Below are positions 1 through 9,800 of a stretch of 64,000 bases of DNA, piece by piece. The notes under the pieces were generated by a model. The model saw only the letters and a list, made by a program, of their open reading frames with translations, was not told the origin of the DNA and made no database searches. How positions within the stretch are numbered: the stretch's first letter is position 1; each line of letters begins with the position of its first letter. The stretch spans positions 4,650,001-4,714,000 of the forward strand of contig NZ_LT629777.1 in the NCBI RefSeq assembly GCF_900105475.1, read 5' to 3'. Source of the DNA: Pseudomonas asplenii. Its GTDB lineage: Bacteria; Pseudomonadota; Gammaproteobacteria; Pseudomonadales; Pseudomonadaceae. The position numbers and the translations under genes were made by a program.

Positions 1-3000
1 GCGCTCGGGGTCTGGTTCAGCACCGTAACCTGCTGCTGGCAGACCAACGCGTAGAAATCATCCGGTGAGCGGGCGATGTGGCTCGGGACGATGACCAGCT
101 TGCCGCCGTAACTCAGGGCGCCCCATATCTCCCAGACCGAGAAGTCGAAGGCGAAGGAGTGGAACAGCGTCCAGGTGTCGTCGCCGGCGAAGTTGAACAG
201 CTCGGCGGTGGCGTCGAACAGGCGCGCGACGTTGCCGTGTTCCACCAGCACGCCTTTGGGCAGACCGGTGGAACCGGAGGTGTAGATCACGTAAGCCAGA
301 TGCTGTGGCGTCAGGCCCAGTTCGGCGACCTGTGGGTTGCGATCCAGGCGGCTGTCGGTGGCGGCCTCGGCGCGGTTCAGTTCATCGAGTCGCAAGACCG
401 GCACCGTATGCGCCGGCAAGGCATCCAGGCAGTCCGACTGCGCCAGCAGCGCCACCGGCGCGCTGTCGTCCAGCAGATAACCGAGGCGTTCGGTCGGGTA
501 GGCCGGGTCCAGTGGGACATAGGCCGCGCCGGCCTTGAGCACCCCGAGCAGCGCGCAGAGCATGTCGACACCGCGCAGTGACAGGATCGCCACACGATCA
601 TTGGGGCGTACGCCTTGGCCGAGCAAGGCGTGGGCAATACCGTTGGCGCGACGGTTGAGTGCCTGGTAACTCAGCGTCTGCTCGCCGAAGACCAGGGCGG
701 TACGTTGCGGGTGCGCCTGGGCCTGGGCTTCGAAACGCTGGTGAATCAGTTGTTCGACGGCGAACAGCGCCTTGGGCGGCAGCAGGGCCGGCGAGGCCTG
801 ACGCTGTGCCGGGGTCAGCAACGGCAGGGCGAGTACCGGTTGCTCGAGATCCGCCAGCAGCGCTTCGAGCAGGATCTGGAAGTGCTGGGCGAAGCGCTCG
901 ACGGTGGCGCGGTCGAACAGATCGCTGGCATATTCGATCACTCCGCTCAGGCCACCGTCTGCGCTGCCCAGTGTCAGCATCAGGTCGAACTGCGCGGTGT
1001 CATGGGTCTGGGCCACAGGCAGCAGGCTCAGGCCTGGCAGGCTTTGTTCAGCGCCGATCGGCGTGTTGTCCAGCGACAGGGCGACCTGGCACAGCGGGTT
1101 ATGGCTCAGCGAACGCGGAGGTTGCAGGGCCTCGATCACCTGCTCGAACGGAATGTCCTGGTGTTCGTGGGCCGCCAGGAGCGTCTGGCGGACCTGTTCC
1201 AGCAGTTGCCCGACGCTCGGGTTCTGCCCCAGGTCCACACGCAGGGCCAGGGTGTTGACGAAGAAACCGATCAGGTTTTCCGTTTCGGTGCGGCCACGGT
1301 TGGCGGTGGGTACGCCGATCACCACGTCGCGTTCGTTACCCAGGCGAGCCATCAGGACCGACCAGGCACTGAGCAGCGCCATGAACAGGGTGACGTTGTT
1401 TTCCTGGCAGAAGCGCTCCAGGCTCTGGTACAGCGCCGGTGCGATCAGCAGCGGTACAGCCCCGCCACGGTAGCTCTGTACCGGCGGACGTGGCCGGTCG
1501 GTGGGCAGCGACAGCAACGCCGGTGCTCCGCCCAGGTGGCCGCGCCAGAACTCGGCCTGCTCGGCCAGGTACTCGCCGGTAAAGGTACGACGCTGCCAGG
1601 CGGCATAATCGGCATACTGGATCGACAGGTCCGGCAGCGTGTCGGGCAGGTCTTGGCTGAAGGCCTGGTAGAGACTGGCGAACTCGTTGACCAGCACGTT
1701 CACCGACCAGCCATCGGAGATGATGTGGTGCTGGGTGATGAGCAGGATGTGCTCGTCATCGGCCAGGCGCAGCAGACGCCCGCGAATCAGCGGGCCGCGT
1801 TGCAGATCGAAGGGTGCCGTGGCCTCGCTGTTGCCGATGCGCGAGGCACTCAGGCTGGCCTGCTCATAGGGCAGCGCGCGCAGGTCCTGCTCGGCCAGAC
1901 TGAATCCACAATCGGGCGGGGCAATAATCTGTACCGGCTGCCCGTCTTGGCGTTCGAAGGTCGTACGCAGGCCTTCGTGACGCGCGACCAGGCGGTCGAG
2001 TGCCGCCTTCAGCGCGTTCCGGTCGAGGTCGCCACGCAACAGCAGCGACATCGGCATATGGTAGGCACTGCTGGCGCCGGGATCGAGCTGGTCGAGGAAC
2101 CACAGGCGTTGCTGGGAGAACGACAGAGCCAGCGGTGCGCTGCGGTCGACAATTTCGATGCTGTCGCTGGCGGTCGTTTGCAGTCCGCTGACCACGCGGG
2201 CCAGTTCCGCCACGGTCGGATGGCTGAACAGCTGGCGCAGCATCATCTCGCCACCCAGTTGTTGGCGCACGCGGGAAACCAGTTGCGCGGCCAGCAGGGA
2301 GTGGCCGCCCAGTTCAAAGAAGCCGTCGTGACGCCCCACGCGCTCAAGGCCCAGCAGTTCCTGGAAGATCTGCGCCAGGGCCTGTTCGGTGGCGCCTTCG
2401 GGAGCGGTGTAGCCGCGCTCGGACATGGCGTCCAGATCCGGCGCCGGCAGTGCGTCCTGATCCAGCTTGCCGTTACCGGTGAGCGGGTAGGCGGCCACGC
2501 TGACAAAGGCGCTGGGAATCATGTAGTCGGGCAGGGTGGCACCCAGTTGCTTGCGCAAGGCCGCCACATCCAGGCGGGTCGCTGACTGCGGGATCAGGTA
2601 GGCGATCAGGCGCTTGCCCTGGGCCGCGTCGTCACGGGCCAGCACCCGTGCTTCGCGCACGCCTTCGCAGGCCAGCAGCTTGGCTTCGATTTCTCCCAGC
2701 TCGATACGGAAGCCGCGAATCTTCACCTGGGCGTCCATCCGCCCCAGGTGAATGATTTCGCCGTTGTCCAACAGCTTGCCGAGGTCGCCGGAGCGGTACA
2801 GGCGCTCGCCGGGGCGCAACGGGTCGGCGATAAAGCGTTCGGCGGTCAGGGCCTCGCGATTCAGATAGCCGCGACCGACACCCAATCCGCCGACGCAGAT
2901 TTCCCCCGCCACGCCGATCGGCAGCAGCCGTTGCTGGGCGTCGAGGATGTAGGCCACGGTGGTCGGGATCGGCCGGCCGACATTGGAAATGCCGGCGGCG

Positions 3001-6000
3001 ATATCCGCCGCATCGATGGCCTTGTAGGTCACGTGCACGCAGGTTTCGGTGATTCCGTACATATTCACCAGCGCCACATGGGGGAAGGCGCGGTGGAAGC
3101 CGTCAAGCTTGCCCAACTCCAGGCTTTCACCGCCGAAGATGACATAACGCAGGTGTTCCAGGCGCACGTCGTGGCGGGCCAGTGCGGCGCTGCTGAGTTG
3201 CAGGAACGCTGATGGCGTCTGGTTGAGTACGCTCACCTGCTCGCGTTCGAGGAAGTCCAGCAGTTCCCCCGGATCGCGGCGCAGGGCTTCGGGGACCAGG
3301 CTCAGGCGGCCACCGAAGAGCAGGGCTCCGTACATTTCCCAGACCGAGAAGTCGAAGGCATTGGAGTGAAATAGCGACCAGACATCCTCGGCGTTGAAGG
3401 CAAATGGCGAGCGATTGTTATGCAGCAGGCGCACCACGTTGCGGTGCTCGAGCAACGCCCCCTTGGGTTCGCCTGTGGAGCCCGAGGTATAGATCACATA
3501 GCAGAGATGGTCCGGGGCATTGAGGTTGGGCAGATTGGTGATAGCCCGAGTCTTGCCTGGAGCGGCTGCGTGAGGGGCGCTGGAGAAGACTTCGACCCCA
3601 AGCGCCAGCAGAGCCGGGCTTGTCTCCTGGCCGGCGATGGCCTTGTGCGCGCCGCTGTCGCGCAGCACGTAGGCGATACGCTCAGCCGGCGAAGCCGGGT
3701 CGATCGGCACGTAGGCGGCACCGGCCTTGAGCACCGCCAGGGTAGCGACGATCATGGCCAGCGAGCGCTCCAGGACAATCGCCACCAACTCCTGTGGTTG
3801 TACGCCAGCATCGCGCAGGCTATGCGCCAGTTGGTTGGCCTGTTCGTTGAGCTGGCGATAGCTCAGGCGTTCCTCGCCCAGGTTCACGGCGATATGGTCC
3901 GGGGTCTGGCGAGCTTGCTCCTCGAAGATCTGGTGCAGGGTCAGGTTATCGGGCCAGGCGGCTTCAGTGTCATTGAAATCGAGGATCTGCCGCTGACGCT
4001 CGACCGTATCCAGCAGGACCACATCGTCGACCCGCTGTTGCGGGGTATCGACGAAGGCCTGCAAGAGGCGCACGTAATGACGCATCAGCTGGCGGATGAA
4101 CTCAGGGTCGAAGAAGTCGGCATTGTAGGCCAGGTGCCCGCGCCATTGCGGCTCGCCGGCAGCGATCAGCAGGTGCAGGTCGTTCTTGCCATAGCCCAGG
4201 TTGGTTTCCAGGGTGTTGACCTCGAGCCCGGCCACCACGCTGCGCTGGTCACGGCTTTCCTGGAAGTTGAACAGCACGTCGAACAGGGCGGTGCGGCTCA
4301 TGTCCTTGGCCGGATTGAGCGCCAACACCAGTTGGTCGAACTGCATGTGTCGATGTCGGTGGGCGTCGGCCAGGGTGCCGGCCGTTTGTTCCAGCAGGGC
4401 TTGCAGGGTGGTGTCGCTGTCGCAGGCACTGCGGATCACCACGAGGTTATCCAGCGGCCCCACCACGTTTTGCAGAACAGGTTCGCGGCAGGCCGCGCTG
4501 GTGCCGATGACCAACTCGTCGTGCCCGGCATAACGCCGCAACAACGCGGTGAAGGCACTCAGCGCCAAGCTGTCGGCGCCGACACCGACCTGGCGGGCCA
4601 GGTCATCGAGACGCTTGACCAGCGCTGCCTCGATGACGAACTCATGGCTGGCTTCGCTGAATACATGCACCGCCGCCCGTGGACGGTTGAGTGGCAGCTC
4701 CAAAGCCTGCAGCTTGCCGCGCAGTTGGTAGGACCAGTAGGCCCGCAGGTTTTCCAGCACGGCGGCAGGCAACTGGCGTTGCCAGGCGGCGAAGTCGCCG
4801 TAGTTGAGGGCCAGTGGCGGCAGGGCGGCTTCACGCTCGGCGCAGGCGGCTTCATACAGCGCCAGCAGGTCGCGCTTGAGCAACTGCATGGAGGTACGGT
4901 CGGCCAGCAAATGGTGTACGGCCAGGGCCAGCACGGCGTTTTTCTCGTCGGTACGCACCAGGCTGGCACGCACCAGGCTGCCGCCGTTCATCTCCAGTGG
5001 GCGGCGTGTCTGCGCCAGGGCCAGGGTACTGATGTCGCCCTGGCTGCCCAGGAGTTGTTCCAGCATCAGGCTGGCCGGGCCGTCGAAGCTCTGCCAGGCG
5101 CTGGCGCCGTCGGAGTGCACCCGGCAGCGCAGAATGGCATGGCGGGCCAGCAGCCCATCGAGGGCGCTTTGCAGGGCCGCGATATTCAACTCGCCAGACA
5201 GCTCCAGCAACAGCGCGACGTTGTGGTAGATCGGGTTGGCTTCGTACAGGTAACCGGTCTCGAAGGTATCGACGAACCAGACCCGTTCCTGGTGGTAGGA
5301 CAGCGGCAGGCGCGCGGGGACCGGTGTCAGTGGGCTGACCTCGGGCAGGGCCAGCGCCGGATCGAGTTCCAGCGCGCCGATACGGGTTTGCGGGGCCTCG
5401 GTGAAACAACGCAACAGACGCTCGAAGCGTGCCGCCAGGCGTTCGATGGTGCTGGCGTCGAACAGCGCGGTGGAATACGACAGGCTGCCGGACAGGCTCG
5501 GGCCGCTTTCGTCGATATGCAACGACAGGTCGTGCTGGGTGTTGTCTTTGCGAGAAGGCAGGAACTCCAGGCTCAGCCCCGGTAATTGCAACTGCCCGCC
5601 GGCAGTGTCGGTATCGGTGTAGAGCATGGTCTGGAACAGCGGGCTGTAGCTGGCGTTGCGCGGTGGCTTGAGGGCTTCGACGACCTGTTCGAAAGGCGTG
5701 TCCTGGCGGCTGGCGGACTCCAGGATCAGTTCCTTGACCTGTTGCAGCACCTGGTCCAGGGTCGGGTTGGCCTCCAGGCGCACGCGCAGGGCCAGGGTGT
5801 TGACGAAGAAGCCGATCAAGCCTTGCACGTCCTGGCGGTCGCGGTTGGCGGTGACGGTGCCGATCACCACATCCTGCTGGCCGCTGATTCGGCCCAGCAG
5901 CACCGCCCACGCGGCCATCAGGGTCATGAAGGGCGTCGCGGCACGGGACTGGGCGAAGCGGACGAGGGCCTCGGACAGGGCGACGGGCAGGTCGAAGTCG

Positions 6001-6821
6001 AAGGTCTCGCCCTGGTAACTTTGCACGGCCGGGCGGGGGCGGTCGGTGGGCAGCGAGAGCAGAGCCGGGGCGCCGGCCAGGTGGCCGCGCCAGAACTCCA
6101 CGTGCTGGCTCAGGCGCTCGCCCTCCAGATGACGGCGTTGCCAGGCCGCGTAGTCGGCGTATTGCAGGGGCAGGACGGGCAGTGGGTCGGGCTGGCCGTT
6201 GCTGAACGCTTCATAGAGCGCGGCAAACTCCTTGACCAGCACGCCAATAGACCAGCCGTCGGAGATGATGTGGTGCTGGGTGATCAGCAAGCGATGCTCA
6301 TCGTCGGCCAGGCGCAGCAAGCTGCCACGGATCAGTGGGCCGTGCTGCAAATCGAAGGGCGCAGCCGCTTCCTGTTCGCTCAGTCGGGCGGCCTGCTGTT
6401 CGGCCTGGTCGCGGGGCAGATGGCGCAGGTCGTGCTCCACCAGGCTGAAACCGCAGTCGGCCGGTGCGATGACCTGCACCGGCTGCTCGCCGTCACGGCG
6501 GAAGGTGGTACGCAGGCTTTCATGACGTGCCACCAGGCGATCCAGGGTGGCCTTGAGCGCGTTGTGGTCGAGGGTCCCGCGTAGCACCAAGGCGGCCGGA
6601 ATATGGTAGGCGGCGCTGGCCGTCGGGTCCAACTGATCGAGGAACCACAGGCGTTGCTGGGCGAACGACAACGCCAGGGGACCTTCGCGGTCCACGGCCA
6701 GCATGGCGTCCGGGGTGGTATCGACGACCCGCGTGGCCCCGCGCTGTTTGAGCAGACGCAGCAGGGCGGCACGTTTCAACTGGTCGAGACTATCGTTATG
6801 TGTGTTCAATTTATCAAGCAT
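1..6821 (-). CDS. NRPS, modules 6-7 of the mycin (syringomycin-family) line, 3' end cut by window
   Basis: Large multidomain synthetase continuing the mycin chain; 2273 residues are visible and the frame is open to base 1. Domains in order: a short helical N-terminal docking region (about 1-35), a normal C domain (about 42-488, HHIISDG), a second C-like domain directly after it (about 500-955, HHLLADR at 636-642), an A domain (about 963-1460), a T domain (Ser1508 in GGHSL), a C domain (about 1558-1995, HHIISDG) and the first half of another A domain. The first A domain has the specificity code DFWNIGMVHK, which is Thr; the truncated one shows D-F-W-N and is probably also Thr. The ATG at 6821 overlaps the upstream stop by 8 nt, which suggests translational coupling; AAGG lies just before it. 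By family logic the two residues become allo-Thr and Dhb. Asp and terminal modules and a thioesterase should follow off the left edge. Confidence 0.93.
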   Translation of the reverse strand, partial: MLDKLNTHNDSLDQLKRAALLRLLKQRGATRVVDTTPDAMLAVDREGPLALSFAQQRLWFLDQLDPTASAAYHIPAALVLRGTLDHNALKATLDRLVARHESLRTTFRRDGEQPVQVIAPADCGFSLVEHDLRHLPRDQAEQQAARLSEQEAAAPFDLQHGPLIRGSLLRLADDEHRLLITQHHIISDGWSIGVLVKEFAALYEAFSNGQPDPLPVLPLQYADYAAWQRRHLEGERLSQHVEFWRGHLAGAPALLSLPTDRPRPAVQSYQGETFDFDLPVALSEALVRFAQSRAATPFMTLMAAWAVLLGRISGQQDVVIGTVTANRDRQDVQGLIGFFVNTLALRVRLEANPTLDQVLQQVKELILESASRQDTPFEQVVEALKPPRNASYSPLFQTMLYTDTDTAGGQLQLPGLSLEFLPSRKDNTQHDLSLHIDESGPSLSGSLSYSTALFDASTIERLAARFERLLRCFTEAPQTRIGALELDPALALPEVSPLTPVPARLPLSYHQERVWFVDTFETGYLYEANPIYHNVALLLELSGELNIAALQSALDGLLARHAILRCRVHSDGASAWQSFDGPASLMLEQLLGSQGDISTLALAQTRRPLEMNGGSLVRASLVRTDEKNAVLALAVHHLLADRTSMQLLKRDLLALYEAACAEREAALPPLALNYGDFAAWQRQLPAAVLENLRAYWSYQLRGKLQALELPLNRPRAAVHVFSEASHEFVIEAALVKRLDDLARQVGVGADSLALSAFTALLRRYAGHDELVIGTSAACREPVLQNVVGPLDNLVVIRSACDSDTTLQALLEQTAGTLADAHRHRHMQFDQLVLALNPAKDMSRTALFDVLFNFQESRDQRSVVAGLEVNTLETNLGYGKNDLHLLIAAGEPQWRGHLAYNADFFDPEFIRQLMRHYVRLLQAFVDTPQQRVDDVVLLDTVERQRQILDFNDTEAAWPDNLTLHQIFEEQARQTPDHIAVNLGEERLSYRQLNEQANQLAHSLRDAGVQPQELVAIVLERSLAMIVATLAVLKAGAAYVPIDPASPAERIAYVLRDSGAHKAIAGQETSPALLALGVEVFSSAPHAAAPGKTRAITNLPNLNAPDHLCYVIYTSGSTGEPKGALLEHRNVVRLLHNNRSPFAFNAEDVWSLFHSNAFDFSVWEMYGALLFGGRLSLVPEALRRDPGELLDFLEREQVSVLNQTPSAFLQLSSAALARHDVRLEHLRYVIFGGESLELGKLDGFHRAFPHVALVNMYGITETCVHVTYKAIDAADIAAGISNVGRPIPTTVAYILDAQQRLLPIGVAGEICVGGLGVGRGYLNREALTAERFIADPLRPGERLYRSGDLGKLLDNGEIIHLGRMDAQVKIRGFRIELGEIEAKLLACEGVREARVLARDDAAQGKRLIAYLIPQSATRLDVAALRKQLGATLPDYMIPSAFVSVAAYPLTGNGKLDQDALPAPDLDAMSERGYTAPEGATEQALAQIFQELLGLERVGRHDGFFELGGHSLLAAQLVSRVRQQLGGEMMLRQLFSHPTVAELARVVSGLQTTASDSIEIVDRSAPLALSFSQQRLWFLDQLDPGASSAYHMPMSLLLRGDLDRNALKAALDRLVARHEGLRTTFERQDGQPVQIIAPPDCGFSLAEQDLRALPYEQASLSASRIGNSEATAPFDLQRGPLIRGRLLRLADDEHILLITQHHIISDGWSVNVLVNEFASLYQAFSQDLPDTLPDLSIQYADYAAWQRRTFTGEYLAEQAEFWRGHLGGAPALLSLPTDRPRPPVQSYRGGAVPLLIAPALYQSLERFCQENNVTLFMALLSAWSVLMARLGNERDVVIGVPTANRGRTETENLIGFFVNTLALRVDLGQNPSVGQLLEQVRQTLLAAHEHQDIPFEQVIEALQPPRSLSHNPLCQVALSLDNTPIGAEQSLPGLSLLPVAQTHDTAQFDLMLTLGSADGGLSGVIEYASDLFDRATVERFAQHFQILLEALLADLEQPVLALPLLTPAQRQASPALLPPKALFAVEQLIHQRFEAQAQAHPQRTALVFGEQTLSYQALNRRANGIAHALLGQGVRPNDRVAILSLRGVDMLCALLGVLKAGAAYVPLDPAYPTERLGYLLDDSAPVALLAQSDCLDALPAHTVPVLRLDELNRAEAATDSRLDRNPQVAELGLTPQHLAYVIYTSGSTGLPKGVLVEHGNVARLFDATAELFNFAGDDTWTLFHSFAFDFSVWEIWGALSYGGKLVIVPSHIARSPDDFYALVCQQQVTVLNQTPS
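3960..5330 (-). other. Second, atypical condensation domain in a C-C-A-T module
   Basis: This domain follows a complete C domain with no A or T domain in between, so the Thr module reads C-C*-A-T. Core motifs differ from those of the neighbouring C domains. The N-terminal motif reads LSYHQERVWFVD instead of AQQRLWFLDQL. The catalytic motif is HHLLADR rather than HHxxxDG. The C5 region reads VGPLDNLVVIR instead of IGFFVNTLALR. The second His is kept. It resembles the modified-amino-acid or interface-type C domains that act on a carrier-bound residue or recruit a tailoring enzyme; the exact class cannot be decided by eye. Domain limits are approximate. Confidence 0.8.
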
Positions 6822-9800
6822 CCTTGGAGACGATAGCGAGCAGTTCGCTTTCAGACAGCGAAGCCATTTGGTGTTGCAGGTCCAGCAATTCGTCCGACTC
6901 GTACTGAGCCAGTTGCAAGGTGGTGATCAGGTCGGCCAGGGCTAGCAGCGACGGATGCTCGAACAGGCCCCTCAGAGGGACTTCGACACCGAAGGTTTCG
7001 CGTGCCCGCAGGATGACCTGCACCGCCAGCAGTGAATGACCACCGAGTTCGAAGAAGTTGTCGTGACGGCCCACCTGCTCGATACCCAGCAGGTCTTGCC
7101 AGACCTGCGCGAGCATCTCTTCGATCTCGCCGTTCGGCGCCTCGTAGGCGCGGCTGGCAAAGGCCTCCTGGCCCGGAGCGGGCAGGGAGAGGCGGTCCAG
7201 CTTGCCGTTGGGGGTCAGTGGCATGGATTCCAGATACACATAGGCGCTGGGCACCATGTAATCGGGCAGCGCCGCCAGCAGCGTGGCACGCAGTTGCTCC
7301 AGGGGCACCGATTCACCGCAGAGGTAGGCAATCAGGCGCTTGCTGTCGGACTGGCCGGGCTTGCTTTCGCGGGCGACCACCACGGCTTCGCGGATACCGG
7401 CACAGGTGGCGAGCACCGCCTCGATTTCCCCCAGTTCGACACGGAAGCCACGGATTTTCACCTGGTCGTCATTGCGGCCCAGGTATTCGAGGGTGCCGTC
7501 CGCGCGCCAGCGGGCCAGGTCGCCGGTCTTGTACAGACGGGCATCCGAATCGCTGCTGAACGGGTTGGCGATAAAGCGCTCGGCACTGAGTTCGGCGCGG
7601 TTCAGATAACCCCGGGCAACGCCCACCCCGCCGATATGCAGTTCACCGGCCACGCCCAGCGGCGCCAGGTTGCCGGCGGCATCCAGCACATACAGCGGGG
7701 TGTTGCGCACCGGCTTGCCGATGGAACGGAAATCCTCGTTGTCGCGCTCCATGAGGCGAATCGAGGCGTTGACCGTGGCTTCGGTCGGGCCGTAGGCATT
7801 GAACAGCGCCGGGCGATGACCCTCGCGTTCGAACCACTGGGCGACAGCCTGCTTGCCCACGGCTTCGCCACCGATCATGAACTGGCGCAGAGAGGTCGGC
7901 AGCGGCACATGGGCATCGCGGCTGATCTGTTGCCAGAACACCGTCGGCAGGTTGGCGACGGTGATCGCGTACTGCTCACACAGGGCGGCAAAGGCTGCGG
8001 TACCGGCGATCCAGGCATCGCTACGCAGCACCAGGGTGGCACCGGACAGCAGGGCGCCGAAAATCTCTTCAACCGACATGTCGAAGGTCATGGTGGCAAA
8101 TTGCAAAACGCGGTCCTGCGGGTTCAGACCATAACGTTCCTGCAGGGCACCGATCTGGTTGCAGACGGAACGGTGCTCAAGCATCACCCCTTTCGGTTTG
8201 CCGGTGGAGCCGGAGGTGTACATCACGTAGCACAAGTGCCGTGACGTCAGGCCGGCGACATGCGGATTGCTGTCGTTGCCCGGTGCATCCTCCAGTTGCA
8301 GGTGAGGGATCGACAGCGCTGGCAGTTGCTCGGCCAGGTTGCCCTGGCTCAACAGCACCCGTGGCGAGCTGTCCTCGAGCATGTGTTGCAGGCGATCCTG
8401 CGGGTAGTTCGGATCGAGCGGTACATAGGCGCCCCCGGCCTTGAGAATGGCGAGGATGCCAACGATCATTTCCGGGCTGCGCTCCACCAGCAGCGCCACG
8501 CGTTCGTCCGGACGCAGGCCCGCCGCGATCAGGCGATGGGCGAGGCGGTTGGCCCGTGCGTTGAGTTCGGCGTAGTCGAGGCTGCTCTGGGCATCGACCA
8601 GGGCAATGGCTCCAGGCGCCTGGCGCACCTGCTCTTCGAACACGTGCTGGATGCAAAGCTCTGCCGGGTAGTGCTTGCGGTTCTGGTTGAAGGTATCCAG
8701 CAACAGGGTGCGCTCGGTGGATGGCAGTACATCCAGTTGTGTGAGCGCAATGTTCGGCGTGTGCATCAGTGCCTGGGTCAATTGTTCGAGTGCCAGCTGC
8801 ATCATGTTGCACAGGCGTTGCGGGTCCACCGGCTGCACGCTTTGCATCAACAGACCGAGCGCATCGCCGTAGTCGTTGACCGACAGGGCCAGCGGGTAGT
8901 TGGTCCGTTCTTCGCTGTCGAGCATGTGCATGCCCGGGAAGTGCAGTTGGCTGTCATCGGCCTGGTGTCGGTAGTTGAGCAGGCTGGTGAACAACGGCAA
9001 GGCCGTGGCCACGCTGCTGCAACGCTGGGCCAGGGCCAGGGAGGCCTGCTCGTGATTGAGCAGTTCGGTGAGATCGCGATGGGTGGCCAGTACCAGTTCA
9101 TGGGCTCCATGCGCGGCCAGTTGGACCCGTACCGGCAGGGTGTTGATAAACACCCCGAGCGCCCGTTCGGCTCCCGCCGAGCCTTGCAAGCGGCCGGCGA
9201 CTACGGTGCCGAACACCACGTCATCGCGTCCGGTGCAACGGGCCAGCACCTGCGCCCAGGCCACATGGAACAGCACGGCCGGGGTCATCCCGCGCTCGCG
9301 GGCCAGGGTCCGGATACGGTGGTTGAGTTCGCTGCTCAATCGCACCTCGGCCTCTTCGATATGATTGCCGTCGCCCTGGACTTCCATCAGATCGAAAGGC
9401 GCGGTCGGGGTATCGATGTCCGCGAGGCGACGCTGGAAGTAGGCTTCATGGACTTCGGCCGGAGTGGCCTGGGTCTGGGCGATAAAGTCGCGATAGGGCT
9501 GTGGTGTCGGCAGGCTGTCGCCCTGGCCATGGAGGATCGCGTGGATTTCTTCCAAGACGATTTCCAGGGTCACATGGTCGCTGGTCATATGGTGGTTGAG
9601 CAGGGCCAGCAGCCAACGTTCGGAGTGCGGATCGCGGGCGATGCAGACGCGCATCAGGGGCGCCTGGTGCAGGTCCAGGCGCAGTTGCCGTGGATCGTTG
9701 AGTGCGCGCAACTGCTCCAACGGGTCCTTGTCGCTGTCGAGGGTGACACTGTGTACCGGCAGGTGGGCATGGCGTTGCACCACCTGCACCGCTTGGGGCA

